A stretch of 64,000 nucleotides of DNA from Bacillota bacterium (GCA_023436395.1 JAEZJJ010000038.1:72564-136563), one strand, 5' to 3'. Positions 17,474-26,485 are shown, counted from the first letter of the stretch. The notes: generated by a model not told the origin, from the letters alone. Numbers and translations: made by a program.

Positions 17474-18909
17474 TATTTATCACCTATCTTCTCATAAGAC
17501 ACTTTTGTTCCTTCTTCTAAGTAATTGGCTGGATTGCTTACAACTAATTCACCTTCGTTTACACCTTCTATCTCTACATATAAGCCATTACTTAATCCTT
17601 GTTTTACATCTCTTTTTGAAAGGGTACCATCTTCTGCGACTACGTAAACATAGTACTCCTTATCATCTCCTTCCATAACTGCTAAGATAGGTGCTACACA
17701 GACATTCGTTCTAGTATCTGTAATAATCTTAACATCTACAGAGAAACCTGGCTTAATGATATCTCCTGGTTCAGTGACCTCCACTTTAACTGGTAAAGAA
17801 ACAGTTTCGCCACTTGCCCCTTGTTTTACTTGTGCAATAGCAGCTACTTTAGCTATCTTTCCATTTACTTCAATGGTTTTAGAACCTGTATACTTAACAA
17901 TGGCATCTAAACCAATTCTTAAATCTGCTGCATAATAAGGTGAAATATCACAGGTTACTTCTAATTTACTAGGATCTACAATAGTTAAAACCTTGCTACC
18001 TGCCATAACTGGCATTCCTTCCTCTTCTGGCAAATAGGTAATAATACCATCCATAGGGGCAACAACACTTCTAGAAGCATTTTCCACATTATTTTGAGCT
18101 GTATAAATTTGGCTTTCTATACTTTTAATCTGACTTTCTGTACTAGCAATTTGTTGGTTTTTATTAGTATCTTTTACCTTATTATTTAATAAGTCTAAAG
18201 CATATTGTGCTGTTTGAATTTGTAAATCTAAAGCTTTAAGACTTGCCTGACCACTTGCAATTTGATCTTTAACTTTATCTATTTGCTGTTTATAAGTAGT
18301 CACAGCCTCTTTAAACTTTTCTAAATCTTTATCTGCTAATGCACCTGCATCAAAGAGTTCTTGATTCACCTTAAGGTCATCTTCTGCCTTTTTTAAATCT
18401 CTTTCTACATTGGATAATTCCACTTTCGCATTAGCAATACTGTTTTCGGTATCTTTCCTATTATTTTTAAGGCCTACTAAATTTGCTTCAGCGGATAAAA
18501 TATCTTTTTGAGAAGCCTTGCCTTGAAGTGCTGCTAATTGCTCCTTAGCTGCTGCTAATTGTGCTTCTAGTGATTCAAGATTCTTTTGACTTGTAAGTTC
18601 AACCTTTTCATCTAATACAAGAATAACTTCTCCCTTTTTAATAGTATCTCCTACTTCTTTATTAATCGTAATGATTTTATTGCCTGAATCGAGATAAATT
18701 GTTTGACTATCTACTGCTTTTAATTTACCACTTGAAGAAATTTTAGCTTCTATATTATCTTTTTTTATTTGCTCTACTTCTACTCGTGGTCCCTCTTTAT
18801 ATCCTCCAATTGTTTCTACAACCTGTGGCTTATTCATATTTGCTACTACACCTAATACCACCATAATTCCTATAACACCAATAATGATGAACTTCTTTTT
18901 GCCTTTCAT
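17473..18909 (-). CDS. Membrane fusion protein of the ABC exporter
   Basis: A 478-residue HlyD/MacA-type adaptor. One N-terminal membrane anchor (FIIIGVIGIMVVLGVVANM) precedes a first lipoyl half (VDSQTIYLDSGNKIITINKEVGDTIKKGEVI). A long coiled-coil hairpin covers about residues 95-275, and a second lipoyl half begins VVAPMDGIITYLPEEEG. Beta-barrel and membrane-proximal domains follow. The coiled coil is long, as in adaptors that dock on TolC-type proteins. It is first in the operon, behind a good promoter and an AAAGGAGG site. Confidence 0.9.
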   Translation of the reverse strand: MKGKKKFIIIGVIGIMVVLGVVANMNKPQVVETIGGYKEGPRVEVEQIKKDNIEAKISSSGKLKAVDSQTIYLDSGNKIITINKEVGDTIKKGEVILVLDEKVELTSQKNLESLEAQLAAAKEQLAALQGKASQKDILSAEANLVGLKNNRKDTENSIANAKVELSNVERDLKKAEDDLKVNQELFDAGALADKDLEKFKEAVTTYKQQIDKVKDQIASGQASLKALDLQIQTAQYALDLLNNKVKDTNKNQQIASTESQIKSIESQIYTAQNNVENASRSVVAPMDGIITYLPEEEGMPVMAGSKVLTIVDPSKLEVTCDISPYYAADLRIGLDAIVKYTGSKTIEVNGKIAKVAAIAQVKQGASGETVSLPVKVEVTEPGDIIKPGFSVDVKIITDTRTNVCVAPILAVMEGDDKEYYVYVVAEDGTLSKRDVKQGLSNGLYVEIEGVNEGELVVSNPANYLEEGTKVSYEKIGDK

Positions 18910-18967
18910 ATAATCCTCCTTTATATCATCTATCCTTTAAGAATCTTAATTAATACTACTACCCCTT

Positions 18968-18995
18968 ATTATAAGTGAGTCTCTTTAATTTTCAA
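18968..18995 (-). promoter_or_regulatory. Sigma-A promoter of the export operon
   Basis: Minus-strand -35 TTGAAA (18990-18995), 16-base spacer, -10 TATAAT (18968-18973), about 60 bases before the fusion-protein start. The remaining 200 bases up to 19199 are AT-rich and show no clear operator. Confidence 0.7.
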
Positions 18996-19199
18996 CCAAA
19001 AATAATTAATTAATAAAAAACTTATAATTCCAACCTTTCCTTCAGACTTATTCCCTTGTTTTTCTATCTCATTTTTTATGTCATTATATTTTTAACATAA
19101 TTAAATGTAAAAAAAATAAATATTATTATTTATAAGTCATATTTTATATATTTTATCATAGTTTAATAATAAGTCTTTCTTGTCCCAGAGGAGGTATTT

Positions 19200-19460
19200 A
19201 TGAAACATCTTGCCAAAAGTAACATGATTAATTATACACAAATTTATAATACACTTACCTTTGCCATTACATGCTTTCTACTTTATATAGGTATTAATTT
19301 CTTCCTACCTTTTGCTAATTTTCTTTCCTTTTTAGGACTTGCAATGGGAAGTTTTTTCCTCATTGTTTATCTATTTAGCAAACAAAGATTTCATCTTATG
19401 ACCGCCTTAGTTAGTACAATTCTTTCTATTGCCCTTAACTTAGCTTTTATCTATCTATAA
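19200..19460 (+). CDS. Small integral membrane protein, unknown function
   Basis: An 86-residue protein with three hydrophobic stretches (about residues 17-33, 37-57 and 68-85) and a short basic loop KQRFH. A strong GAGGAGG site sits five bases before the ATG, and a terminator follows at once, so it is probably a real single-gene unit. It is divergent from the export operon. I do not recognise the family. Confidence 0.65.
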   Translation: MKHLAKSNMINYTQIYNTLTFAITCFLLYIGINFFLPFANFLSFLGLAMGSFFLIVYLFSKQRFHLMTALVSTILSIALNLAFIYL

Positions 19461-19467
19461 TTTAAAC

Positions 19468-19517
19468 AACAAAAGATACTAAAAAATCATAGGATTATTC
19501 TAGTATCTTTTATTGTT
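19468..19517. terminator. Bidirectional terminator
   Basis: Stem AAAAGATACTA / TAGTATCTTTT with a loop of about 19 bases, between the small membrane gene (+) and pullulanase (-). Confidence 0.85.
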
Positions 19518-19535
19518 ATGCACTTATTCCATTTG

Positions 19536-21467
19536 CTAATGTACTTTTACTAATACCATAGTACTTCTACCAGGCACTACAATCTCATCGCTTAATATGA
19601 TCTCTATAGGCTCAACTCCAGATTGTTTATCATTCACAACGACTTCCCAATTCCTTTCATTTAATACTATTTTCTGTTTGTCTTTATTAGCATTAAATAA
19701 AACTACTATTTTTTCCCATTGGTCACCATTAGCATAACCATTAATCTGATAGCCTACCATGTGATCTATTGGCATTTCTAAAAAAGTTAAATGTTGATTA
19801 ATAGCTTCTGCAGTAGTCATTCGAAAGGCTGGATGTTCTTTCCTAAGTTGAATAAGCCCTTTATAGTATTTGTAAACATCCTCATATGTACTTTTTCTAC
19901 TCCAATCCAACTGATTTACCTCATCTCCTGAGTTGAAACTATTTTCTTCCCCACCTTTTGTACGTACAAATTCTACCCCTGCATGTAAAAAAGGTATGCC
20001 TTGTGAAGTCAATACAATCCCATTACATAACTTATGCATTTTTAACTTTTCTTCTTCAGTTTCTTCCGGATTAGTGAGTTGAATCTTATCCCATAGGGTT
20101 AAGTTATCATGAGCAGATACATAATTCACAGTTTGGTTAGGCTCTTTTGCAAAAGGTGCTTTAGAATACTTCACCTTTGTATAATCAACCTGATTATGTT
20201 TAGTTGCACCTACTATGCCAAACTTAATCGTTTCTTCAAAACCTATTCCTCCATTAGCAAACCCTGGTGCCTTACCTTCAAATACATGTCCTTTTACCCC
20301 ATCTCTTAAATCATCATTAAAAACAGCAATACGATTTAATTGATGGGCATGTACTTTCAGAGACTGACTGGCTACGGGTAATGTAGAAGGTGAAGCAATC
20401 CACCCTTCTCCATAAATTAAAATGTCTGGACTAATTTCATCTAATGCATGACGTACTGCATTCATTGTTTCTATATCTATTAAACCCATTAGATCAAATC
20501 TAAAACCATCTAACTTATACTCCTTCGCCCAATATACTACTGAATCTACAATCATCTTTCTTACCATTGGATGTTCTGAAGCAATTTCATTTCCACAAGC
20601 TGAACCATCAGAAAAACTCCCATCTAAATTCTTCCTATAATAATAGTCAGGAACTATTAAATTTAAATTAGACTCACTGCTTTCTGCTGTATGATTATAC
20701 ACAACATCCATAATAGCCCCTATACCATTTTCATGTAGGGTATAAATTGCTTGTTTTAATTCTCTCACCCTTACTTCTCCATGATAAGGATCCGTAGCAT
20801 AAGAACCTTCTGGCACATTATAATTTTGTGGGTCATACCCCCAATTAAAATTATTTCTTTCTAACGTTGTTTCATCAATACTGTTGTAATCAAATATAGG
20901 TAATAAATGAATATGTGTAATTCCCAATTCTTTAATATGACTAAGTCCTGTTGTAACACCACTTGAATGCTTAGTATCCATTTCTGTTAACCCCAAAAAC
21001 TTTCCTTTATGTTGGATACCAGATTCCCTGTGTGTTGACAAATCTCTAATATGTAATTCATAGATAATTGCATCTGTAGGATTTTTAATTATTGGGCGCT
21101 TATGTGTTTCCCATCCTTTAGGATTAGTTTTTGACATATCAATGATCATGCCTCGCTTGCCGTTTACCCCTGCTGTTTGAGCATAAGGATCAATAACTTC
21201 TCGCCAGTCTCCTTCAATACAAAGTTGATAGGTATAGTAAACACCTTCTTGATCACCTTCTACCCTTATTTGCCATATCCCCTGTTCTTCTTTTATCATA
21301 GGCACCTTTTTAAGTAGTGTACCATCATTTCCTGCATTATATAATAACAACTGTACCCGACTTGCTGTAGGTGCCCATAACTTAAAAGTGGTTTGAGCCT
21401 TACTATAAGTAGCCCCTAAATCATTCCCTTTATAACCATCTATCTGTCCTAATATATTTTTATTCAT
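19536..21467 (-). CDS. pulA: Type I pullulanase
   Basis: A 643-residue GH13 debranching enzyme that cuts alpha-1,6 links in pullulan, glycogen or limit dextrins. An N-terminal CBM48 domain (LGATYSKAQTTFKLWAPTASRV) precedes the catalytic barrel with the type I marker NWGYDPQNYNVPEGSYA. Catalytic positions are the nucleophile in GFRFDLMGLID, the acid in YGEGW and the third acid in SAHDNLTLWD. No signal peptide is present, so it works in the cytoplasm, probably on imported dextrins or glycogen. GGGAG site before the ATG; a cre-like operator lies about 60 bases upstream. Confidence 0.95.
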   Translation of the reverse strand: MNKNILGQIDGYKGNDLGATYSKAQTTFKLWAPTASRVQLLLYNAGNDGTLLKKVPMIKEEQGIWQIRVEGDQEGVYYTYQLCIEGDWREVIDPYAQTAGVNGKRGMIIDMSKTNPKGWETHKRPIIKNPTDAIIYELHIRDLSTHRESGIQHKGKFLGLTEMDTKHSSGVTTGLSHIKELGITHIHLLPIFDYNSIDETTLERNNFNWGYDPQNYNVPEGSYATDPYHGEVRVRELKQAIYTLHENGIGAIMDVVYNHTAESSESNLNLIVPDYYYRKNLDGSFSDGSACGNEIASEHPMVRKMIVDSVVYWAKEYKLDGFRFDLMGLIDIETMNAVRHALDEISPDILIYGEGWIASPSTLPVASQSLKVHAHQLNRIAVFNDDLRDGVKGHVFEGKAPGFANGGIGFEETIKFGIVGATKHNQVDYTKVKYSKAPFAKEPNQTVNYVSAHDNLTLWDKIQLTNPEETEEEKLKMHKLCNGIVLTSQGIPFLHAGVEFVRTKGGEENSFNSGDEVNQLDWSRKSTYEDVYKYYKGLIQLRKEHPAFRMTTAEAINQHLTFLEMPIDHMVGYQINGYANGDQWEKIVVLFNANKDKQKIVLNERNWEVVVNDKQSGVEPIEIILSDEIVVPGRSTMVLVKVH

Positions 21468-21522
21468 CCTTTTACTCCCCTATAATCATTTTCTTTCCTC
21501 TTTGTATACTTACTAGATAATC

Positions 21523-21536
21523 TGGTAACGTTTTCA
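21523..21536 (-). promoter_or_regulatory. cre-like CcpA operator upstream of pulA
   Basis: Minus-strand TGAAAACGTTACCA matches the catabolite-response consensus TGWAANCGNTNWCA at 13 of 14 positions, 56-69 bases before the pulA start. Glucose repression of pulA is the expected outcome. Confidence 0.7.
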
Positions 21537-21623
21537 TTACATATCAAAATCCTGCTTATTTTCATTCTCCTATTACCTATATACTCATAAGTAGTTTATC
21601 ACACTCCAAATAGTTTGAAAACA

Positions 21624-21670
21624 AAATAAGACCATTATTTGAATTGTCTCTACTCAAATAATGGTCTTAT
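21624..21670 (-). terminator. Terminator of infC-rpmI-rplT
   Basis: Long stem (AAGACCATTATTTGA with its complement) and a T-rich tail on the minus strand, nine bases after the rplT stop. Confidence 0.9.
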
Positions 21671-21678
21671 GCTATTAA

Positions 21679-22035
21679 CTATTTTAAATTTGCTTTAGCT
21701 GTTTCAACTAATTGTGTAAATGCAGCTGGATTTGTGATTGCTAATTCTGATAACATTTTTCTGTTGATGTTAACGTTAGCATTTTTAAGTCCGTTCATGA
21801 AACGACTATATGATAATCCGTTTAAACGAGCTGCAGCGTTGATACGTGCAATCCATAAACGTCTGAATTCTCTTTTTCTTAATTTACGACCTACGTATGC
21901 GTAGCTTAATGATTTCATTACAGCTTGTTTAGCTGTTCTGAATTGTTTTGATTTAGCCCCTCTGTAACCTTTAGCTAATTTTAATACTCTATTACGTCTT
22001 TTTTTAGTAGACATTCCGCCTTTAACTCTTGCCAT
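21679..22035 (-). CDS. rplT: Ribosomal protein bL20
   Basis: 118 residues, full length, basic, with the family opening MARVKGGMSTKKRRNRVLKLAKGYRG and LWIARINAAARLNGLSYSRFM. It binds 23S rRNA early in large-subunit assembly. In Bacillus, L20 represses this operon by binding the infC leader. AGGAGG site before the ATG; 22 bases after rpmI. Confidence 0.98.
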   Translation of the reverse strand: MARVKGGMSTKKRRNRVLKLAKGYRGAKSKQFRTAKQAVMKSLSYAYVGRKLRKREFRRLWIARINAAARLNGLSYSRFMNGLKNANVNINRKMLSELAITNPAAFTQLVETAKANLK

Positions 22036-22057
22036 GGTCTTAACCTCCTATCGCTTC

Positions 22058-22261
22058 TTATAAATATGGTAAAATTCTCTTCATTTGTTTTTCATTTGTG
22101 CTATCTACAAGACCAGCTTTTCTTAAGTTACGTTTAGTTTTTGCAGATTTTTTAGTTAAAATGTGTCTTTTGTAAGCTTTGCTACGTTTTAATTTACCAG
22201 TTCCTGTAACTTTGAAACGTTTTGAAGCTGCTCTATTTGTTTTTAATTTTAATTTAGCCAT
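22058..22261 (-). CDS. rpmI: Ribosomal protein bL35
   Basis: 67 residues, very basic, with KLKTNRAASKRFKVTGTGKLKR and the ending RKAGLVDSTNEKQMKRILPYL. Middle gene of the classic infC-rpmI-rplT operon, with a GGAGG site before the ATG. Confidence 0.98.
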   Translation of the reverse strand: MAKLKLKTNRAASKRFKVTGTGKLKRSKAYKRHILTKKSAKTKRNLRKAGLVDSTNEKQMKRILPYL

Positions 22262-22309
22262 GATAATGATCCTCCTTCATTCGTTAAATTATTTTGTATC
22301 AAAAGGTAA

Positions 22310-22813
22310 CTATTTTGGTGCTACCACGATAACCATTGCTCTACCTTCTAATTTAGGTTTTTGTTCTGCTACTCCTACTTCTTCTACTAAAGTCATTGCT
22401 TGTTCAAGAAGTTCGTTTCCTCTATGAGTATGCATCATCTCACGCCCACGGAACACAACTGAAATTTTTACTTTATCCCCTGCTTTAAGGAACTTAGCTG
22501 CATTTCTCATCTTCGTTTCAAAGTCATGCTTTTCAATACTAGCAGAAAGTCTTACTTCTTTAACGCTAACAGTCTTTTGTTTTTTACGCGCTTCTTTTTC
22601 TTTCTTTGCTGCATCAAATTTGTATTTGCCATAGTCCATGATTTTACAAACTGGTGGTTTTGCTTGTGGTGCAATTTTAACCAAATCTAGATTCTTCTCA
22701 GTAGCCATTTTTTGGGCTTCTTTACCAGAAACAATACCAATTTGTTCTCCATCTGCTCCTATGAGTCTTACTTCTTTGTCACGAATTTGTTCGTTGATCA
22801 TTAAATCGTTAAT
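22310..22813 (-). CDS. infC: Translation initiation factor IF-3 (AUU start)
   Basis: IF-3 keeps the 30S subunit free and checks the start codon. The N-terminal domain INEQIRDKEVRLIGADGEQIG, the linker and the C-terminal domain (KEVRLSASIEKHDFETKMRNA, VKISVVFRGREMMHTHRG) are complete. The frame stays open to a GTG at 22820-22822, but that GTG abuts the AGGAGG site (22822-22827). Counting eight bases on from the site gives ATT at 22811-22813 (I-N-D-L-M-INEQIR), 167 residues. The next ATG is 20 bases from the site. Rare AUU starts are the known means by which IF-3 limits its own synthesis. Confidence 0.95.
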   Translation of the reverse strand: MNDLMINEQIRDKEVRLIGADGEQIGIVSGKEAQKMATEKNLDLVKIAPQAKPPVCKIMDYGKYKFDAAKKEKEARKKQKTVSVKEVRLSASIEKHDFETKMRNAAKFLKAGDKVKISVVFRGREMMHTHRGNELLEQAMTLVEEVGVAEQKPKLEGRAMVIVVAPK

Positions 22814-22827
22814 AACGGGCACCTCCT

Positions 22828-23075
22828 AAATTATGTTTGCCTAAATTCAATATTTAATCACCCTTTTAGCGATGGGTGGACCGCTTCTAATAGTATACCC
22901 TATCAGCATCTATTTACTATATAACTAAATAAGGTGGATAGCCGAAACTATCCACCTCTCAAAAATCCATACTAAATGAAATATCATCATGTTTAAATTA
23001 GTATGACCTTACGAACCCTTTGTTGTAAGGTGAGAAGAATAGCTTCTACTTTGTAAACACTTCTGTGTTTTAACC
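22828..23075 (-). promoter_or_regulatory. Structured infC leader, probable L20 autoregulatory element
   Basis: About 250 bases of untranslated leader lie between the promoter and infC. It holds a strong GGTGGATAG / CTATCCACC stem (22933-22956), a CCTTAC / GTAAGG stem (about 23011-23034) and a small AACAC / GTGTT stem. The strong stem is followed on the minus strand by a U-rich stretch, so it could act as an attenuator. L20-binding leaders at this place are known in Firmicutes; I infer the same here but have not folded the whole leader. Confidence 0.65.
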
Positions 23076-23081
23076 TTCATT

Positions 23082-23110
23082 ATCATATCATGTGACTTTT
23101 ATTTTGTCAA
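23082..23110 (-). promoter_or_regulatory. Sigma-A promoter of infC-rpmI-rplT
   Basis: Minus-strand TTGACA (23105-23110), 17-base spacer and TATGAT (23082-23087); start near 23075. Confidence 0.85.
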
Positions 23111-23177
23111 CTTGTTTATTTGCATTTTGTATTTACCAATTTATTCTGTATACCATGGGATCTTTCCCTAATAAACC

Positions 23178-25151
23178 TTATTTATTTTCTTCTGCTTCAA
23201 TGTGTTTAAGATAATTAAATCTTGTTTTAATTTCTTCTTCTACACGATTTACAAAGGCTTCAAGATCTTGTGCACCTTCATCGCCTTTTTGACGGCTACG
23301 TACTGAAACTGTCTTATTTTCCATTTCTTCAGCACCCACCACAACAATATAAGGGATTCTTTCCATACGTGCTTCACGGATCTTGTATCCAATTTTCTCT
23401 GTACGATAATCTGCTTCTACTTTTAAGATACCACGGTCTTTAAAAGCTTTAACAACTTCTGCTGCGTAATCTGCATATTTATCTGAAAGTGGTAATACTT
23501 TAACAGCTACTGGTGCAAGCCATGTTGGGAAACATCCTGCATATTTTTCTATTAACATAGCAAGCGTTCTTTCATAACATCCAATAGATGTACGGTGAAT
23601 AATTAGTGGATGCTTTTTCTCTCCATCTGCATCAATATAAGTCATGCCTAGTCTTTCTCCAAGCGCAAAGTCAATTTGTACAGTAATAATTGTATCTTCT
23701 TTACCATGTACGTTTTTAAATTGAATATCTAATTTTGGTCCATAGAATGCTGCTTCACCAACAGCTTCTGTGTAATCAATATTTAAGTGGTTTAAGATAT
23801 TTCTCATTAAGCTTTCTGTTCTTTCCCAAGCTTCTGGATCATTGATATATTTCTCTGTATTATTGGGATCCCATTTAGAGAATTGGTAAGTTACATCATT
23901 TTCAATACCTAATGTTGTCATCATGTAGTTGATCAGTTCTACTACACCTTTAAATTCGTCTTCTAATTGTTCTGGTGTACATGCAAGATGTCCTTCTGAA
24001 ATAGTAAACTGTCTTACACGAATAAGACCATGCATTTCTCCTGATGATTCATTTCTAAATAATGTAGAAGTTTCGCCGTAACGAATTGGTAAATCTCTAT
24101 AGCTGTGCTGTTCTGCGTTATATACAGTAAATTGAAATGGACATGTCATTGGTCGAAGGGCAAATACCTCTTTATCCTTTTCTTCATCTCCAAGTACAAA
24201 CATACCATCTTTATAGTGATCCCAGTGACCTGACATTTTGTAAAGGTCACTTTTTGCCATAAGTGGTGTTTTAGTTAACACATAACCTCTTTTTTCTTCC
24301 TCATCTTCTACAAAACGTTGAAGTGTTTGAACAATTCTTGCCCCTTTTGGCATAAGAAGTGGTAAGCCTTGACCTACTTTTTCATCTGTTGTAAAAAGTT
24401 TAAGTTCACGGCCAAGTTTATTGTGGTCACGTTTTTTAGCTTCTTCTAAAGCTTCAAGATGAGCTGCTAAATCAGCTTTTTTAGTAAAAGCTGTTGCATA
24501 AATACGAGCAAGCATTTTGTTCTTTTCATTACCTTTCCAGTAAGCTCCTGCAGCTGATAAGATTTTAAATGCTTCTACTGGTTTTGTACTCATAAGGTGT
24601 GGTCCTGCACAAAGGTCAGTAAATTCACCTTGTTTGTAGAAAGTAATTGTCTCACCTTCTGGAAGCTCACGAATAAGTTCTACTTTGTAAGGTTCTCCTG
24701 CTTCTTCCATTAATTTAATAGCTTCTTCTCTAGGAAGTTCAAACCTTTCAATAGGAAGTTTTTCCTTAACGATTTTCTTCATTTCAGCTTCAATTTTTTC
24801 AAAATCTGCTTCTACAAAGTGTCTTTCTGTATCAAAATCATAATAAAAACCATCTTCAATCGCTGGTCCAATTGCTAATTTCACCTCTGGGAAAACTCTT
24901 TTTACCGCTTGAGCTAAAATATGTGCTGCTGTATGACGGAATGCCCATTTCCCTTCTTTATCATTAAAAGTAAGAATTTCAAGATTACAATCTTCATTAA
25001 GCTGCGTTCTAAGGTCTACCATTTCTCCATTTACTTTACCTGCACAAGCCATTCTTGCAAGGCCACTACTTAATTCTTCTGCTACACCAAGGACAGTAAT
25101 GCCTTTTTGACATTCTTTAATACTGCCATCTTTTAATGTGATTTTTATCAT
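23178..25151 (-). CDS. thrS: Threonyl-tRNA synthetase
   Basis: 657 residues, class II synthetase. In order: TGS domain (MIKITLKDGS), editing domain with HTAAHILAQAV and the late CAGPH, then the catalytic core with motif 2 FRNESSGEMHGLIRVRQFT and motif 3 HRTSIGCYERTLAMLIE. The anticodon-binding domain closes the protein. The ATG at 25151 has AAAGGAG eight bases upstream; an ATG at 25169 lies inside that site. Expression should follow uncharged tRNA-Thr through the T-box upstream. No clear terminator follows before the infC promoter. Confidence 0.97.
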   Translation of the reverse strand: MIKITLKDGSIKECQKGITVLGVAEELSSGLARMACAGKVNGEMVDLRTQLNEDCNLEILTFNDKEGKWAFRHTAAHILAQAVKRVFPEVKLAIGPAIEDGFYYDFDTERHFVEADFEKIEAEMKKIVKEKLPIERFELPREEAIKLMEEAGEPYKVELIRELPEGETITFYKQGEFTDLCAGPHLMSTKPVEAFKILSAAGAYWKGNEKNKMLARIYATAFTKKADLAAHLEALEEAKKRDHNKLGRELKLFTTDEKVGQGLPLLMPKGARIVQTLQRFVEDEEEKRGYVLTKTPLMAKSDLYKMSGHWDHYKDGMFVLGDEEKDKEVFALRPMTCPFQFTVYNAEQHSYRDLPIRYGETSTLFRNESSGEMHGLIRVRQFTISEGHLACTPEQLEDEFKGVVELINYMMTTLGIENDVTYQFSKWDPNNTEKYINDPEAWERTESLMRNILNHLNIDYTEAVGEAAFYGPKLDIQFKNVHGKEDTIITVQIDFALGERLGMTYIDADGEKKHPLIIHRTSIGCYERTLAMLIEKYAGCFPTWLAPVAVKVLPLSDKYADYAAEVVKAFKDRGILKVEADYRTEKIGYKIREARMERIPYIVVVGAEEMENKTVSVRSRQKGDEGAQDLEAFVNRVEEEIKTRFNYLKHIEAEENK

Positions 25152-25214
25152 TTCTTCTGCTCCTTTCAAATTTATACAACTTTAACTCCTCAATGACTAT
25201 TTAAATCAAAGAAC

Positions 25215-25470
25215 ATAAAAAACCGTCCCTTCTTAAATAATCATGTTATTTAAAAAGGGACGGGGATATGTATTCCCGCGGTTCCACCCTTATTACTTTG
25301 CTTGGTTATTATCATTACCAAACTTAAAGTCACTCGCTTACAGACGATAACGGGGTCACCGAATTGTTTTGCAATCACTCCGAGGTAGTCTTCACTTATA
25401 CACTTTAAAAATGCTCACAGCACTTGCATCTTCTCTCTGAAAAAGTCTTTATAAGTTACTCGTCTCATCA
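25215..25470 (-). promoter_or_regulatory. T-box riboswitch controlling thrS
   Basis: The T-box core GGGTGGAACCGCGGG reads on the minus strand at 25275-25289. After it comes a terminator: arms CCGTCCCTT and AAGGGACGG (25223-25263) and six Us. Stem I lies at about 25380-25470, and its 3' side reads GAAG-ACT-ACC-TCG, with ACT at 25387-25389 and ACC at 25384-25386. Both are Thr codons, so the specifier is threonine whichever is used. Uncharged tRNA-Thr would favour the antiterminator. Confidence 0.95.
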
Positions 25471-25587
25471 TTGTTTTATTAGTATTATTTATTTGTATTT
25501 ATTCTAATCAATTGCCCCTCTTATGTCAATATTGTTTCATTGCTATTTATAGGAAAATCCCTCACCCAGCATCTTTTAGTTAATAAA

Positions 25588-25637
25588 TAAAGTCTCAACT
25601 TCCCCTATATCTTGTATAAATTGAGACTTCATTTTTA
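25588..25637 (-). terminator. Terminator after ytxC
   Basis: Stem AAGTCTCAA / TTGAGACTT with a 22-base loop just past the ytxC stop; the T-rich tail lies on the minus strand (TTTATTTATT). Bases 25471-25587 hold the T-box upstream region and nothing else I can name. Confidence 0.65.
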
Positions 25638-25648
25638 GTTTGAAGACT

Positions 25649-26485
25649 TTATTGATTTTCACAGTATAGACATCCTTTACAATAGATTATATTATCATCA
25701 AAAATAATTTCTAATGTTTTAAGAAATTGTGGTTCTCTTGCCCTTCTATGCTGATGAATAACTAATTGACTTGGACTAATAGAAATCAGAATATGCAAAA
25801 TATAATCCTCTCTTGTTAAGGTGCTATCTAATAAAAATTCCTTACAATATTGCCTAATATAACTACCTGTCATATTCTTCATTTCTTTATTATGAAGTTG
25901 AGGTACTCCTGATGAATTATAAATAAGGTGTATTACTTGTTCGGTTGGAGTACTTAGAATACTCATATCTCTCATTAATTTAATGAAAGTAACAACTTCC
26001 TTTTTCATACTATAATCTAAAATAAATTGCTCTAACATATCACTCAGTAAAATCTGATACTTTTGTGTTCTAAAACGCACCCAACCTTCTATATTAAAGG
26101 CACCACGCTCCTTTATCTCTTGTAAAATAGGAACATATAATAAGTAGTAGGTAAAGGAAGAAAAGCCTTCTTGCCTAGACAAATAATTATTACTAATAAA
26201 AGCCTCTATAATATCTCTTTTATCTAATTGTCCTATCTCTTCACGTACATTTAAATAAGTGATGCATACTTTACTGATCACTTGCTTTTGAATCAAGTCA
26301 CTTAAGACATGTGCTAATTGTTCATCACAAAATTCCTTTGATCCCTTTAAAGAACAATCTATTATATAGACTGACCCTTGAAGTTTTATATCCAACTCAT
26401 TAGCCATCTCTTCTTGCTCTAGTTCTTCTAGTTTCTCTAATAGCTCTTTTTTACATAGGGATGTATAGAGCATATAATGGCACAT
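25649..26485 (-). CDS. ytxC: YtxC-like sporulation protein
   Basis: A 278-residue protein that matches the YtxC family by layout. The family block FNIEGWVRFRTQKYQILLSDMLEQFI lies in the middle, and the end carries FDDNIIYCKGCLYCEN with a CxxC pair. The neighbour gene agrees: ytxC lies next to thrS in Bacillus too. YtxC is a putative sporulation protein with no known biochemical role. GAGG site eight bases before the ATG. A stretch of 200 bases upstream holds no gene apart from the hslO terminator. Confidence 0.8.
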   Translation of the reverse strand: MCHYMLYTSLCKKELLEKLEELEQEEMANELDIKLQGSVYIIDCSLKGSKEFCDEQLAHVLSDLIQKQVISKVCITYLNVREEIGQLDKRDIIEAFISNNYLSRQEGFSSFTYYLLYVPILQEIKERGAFNIEGWVRFRTQKYQILLSDMLEQFILDYSMKKEVVTFIKLMRDMSILSTPTEQVIHLIYNSSGVPQLHNKEMKNMTGSYIRQYCKEFLLDSTLTREDYILHILISISPSQLVIHQHRRAREPQFLKTLEIIFDDNIIYCKGCLYCENQ

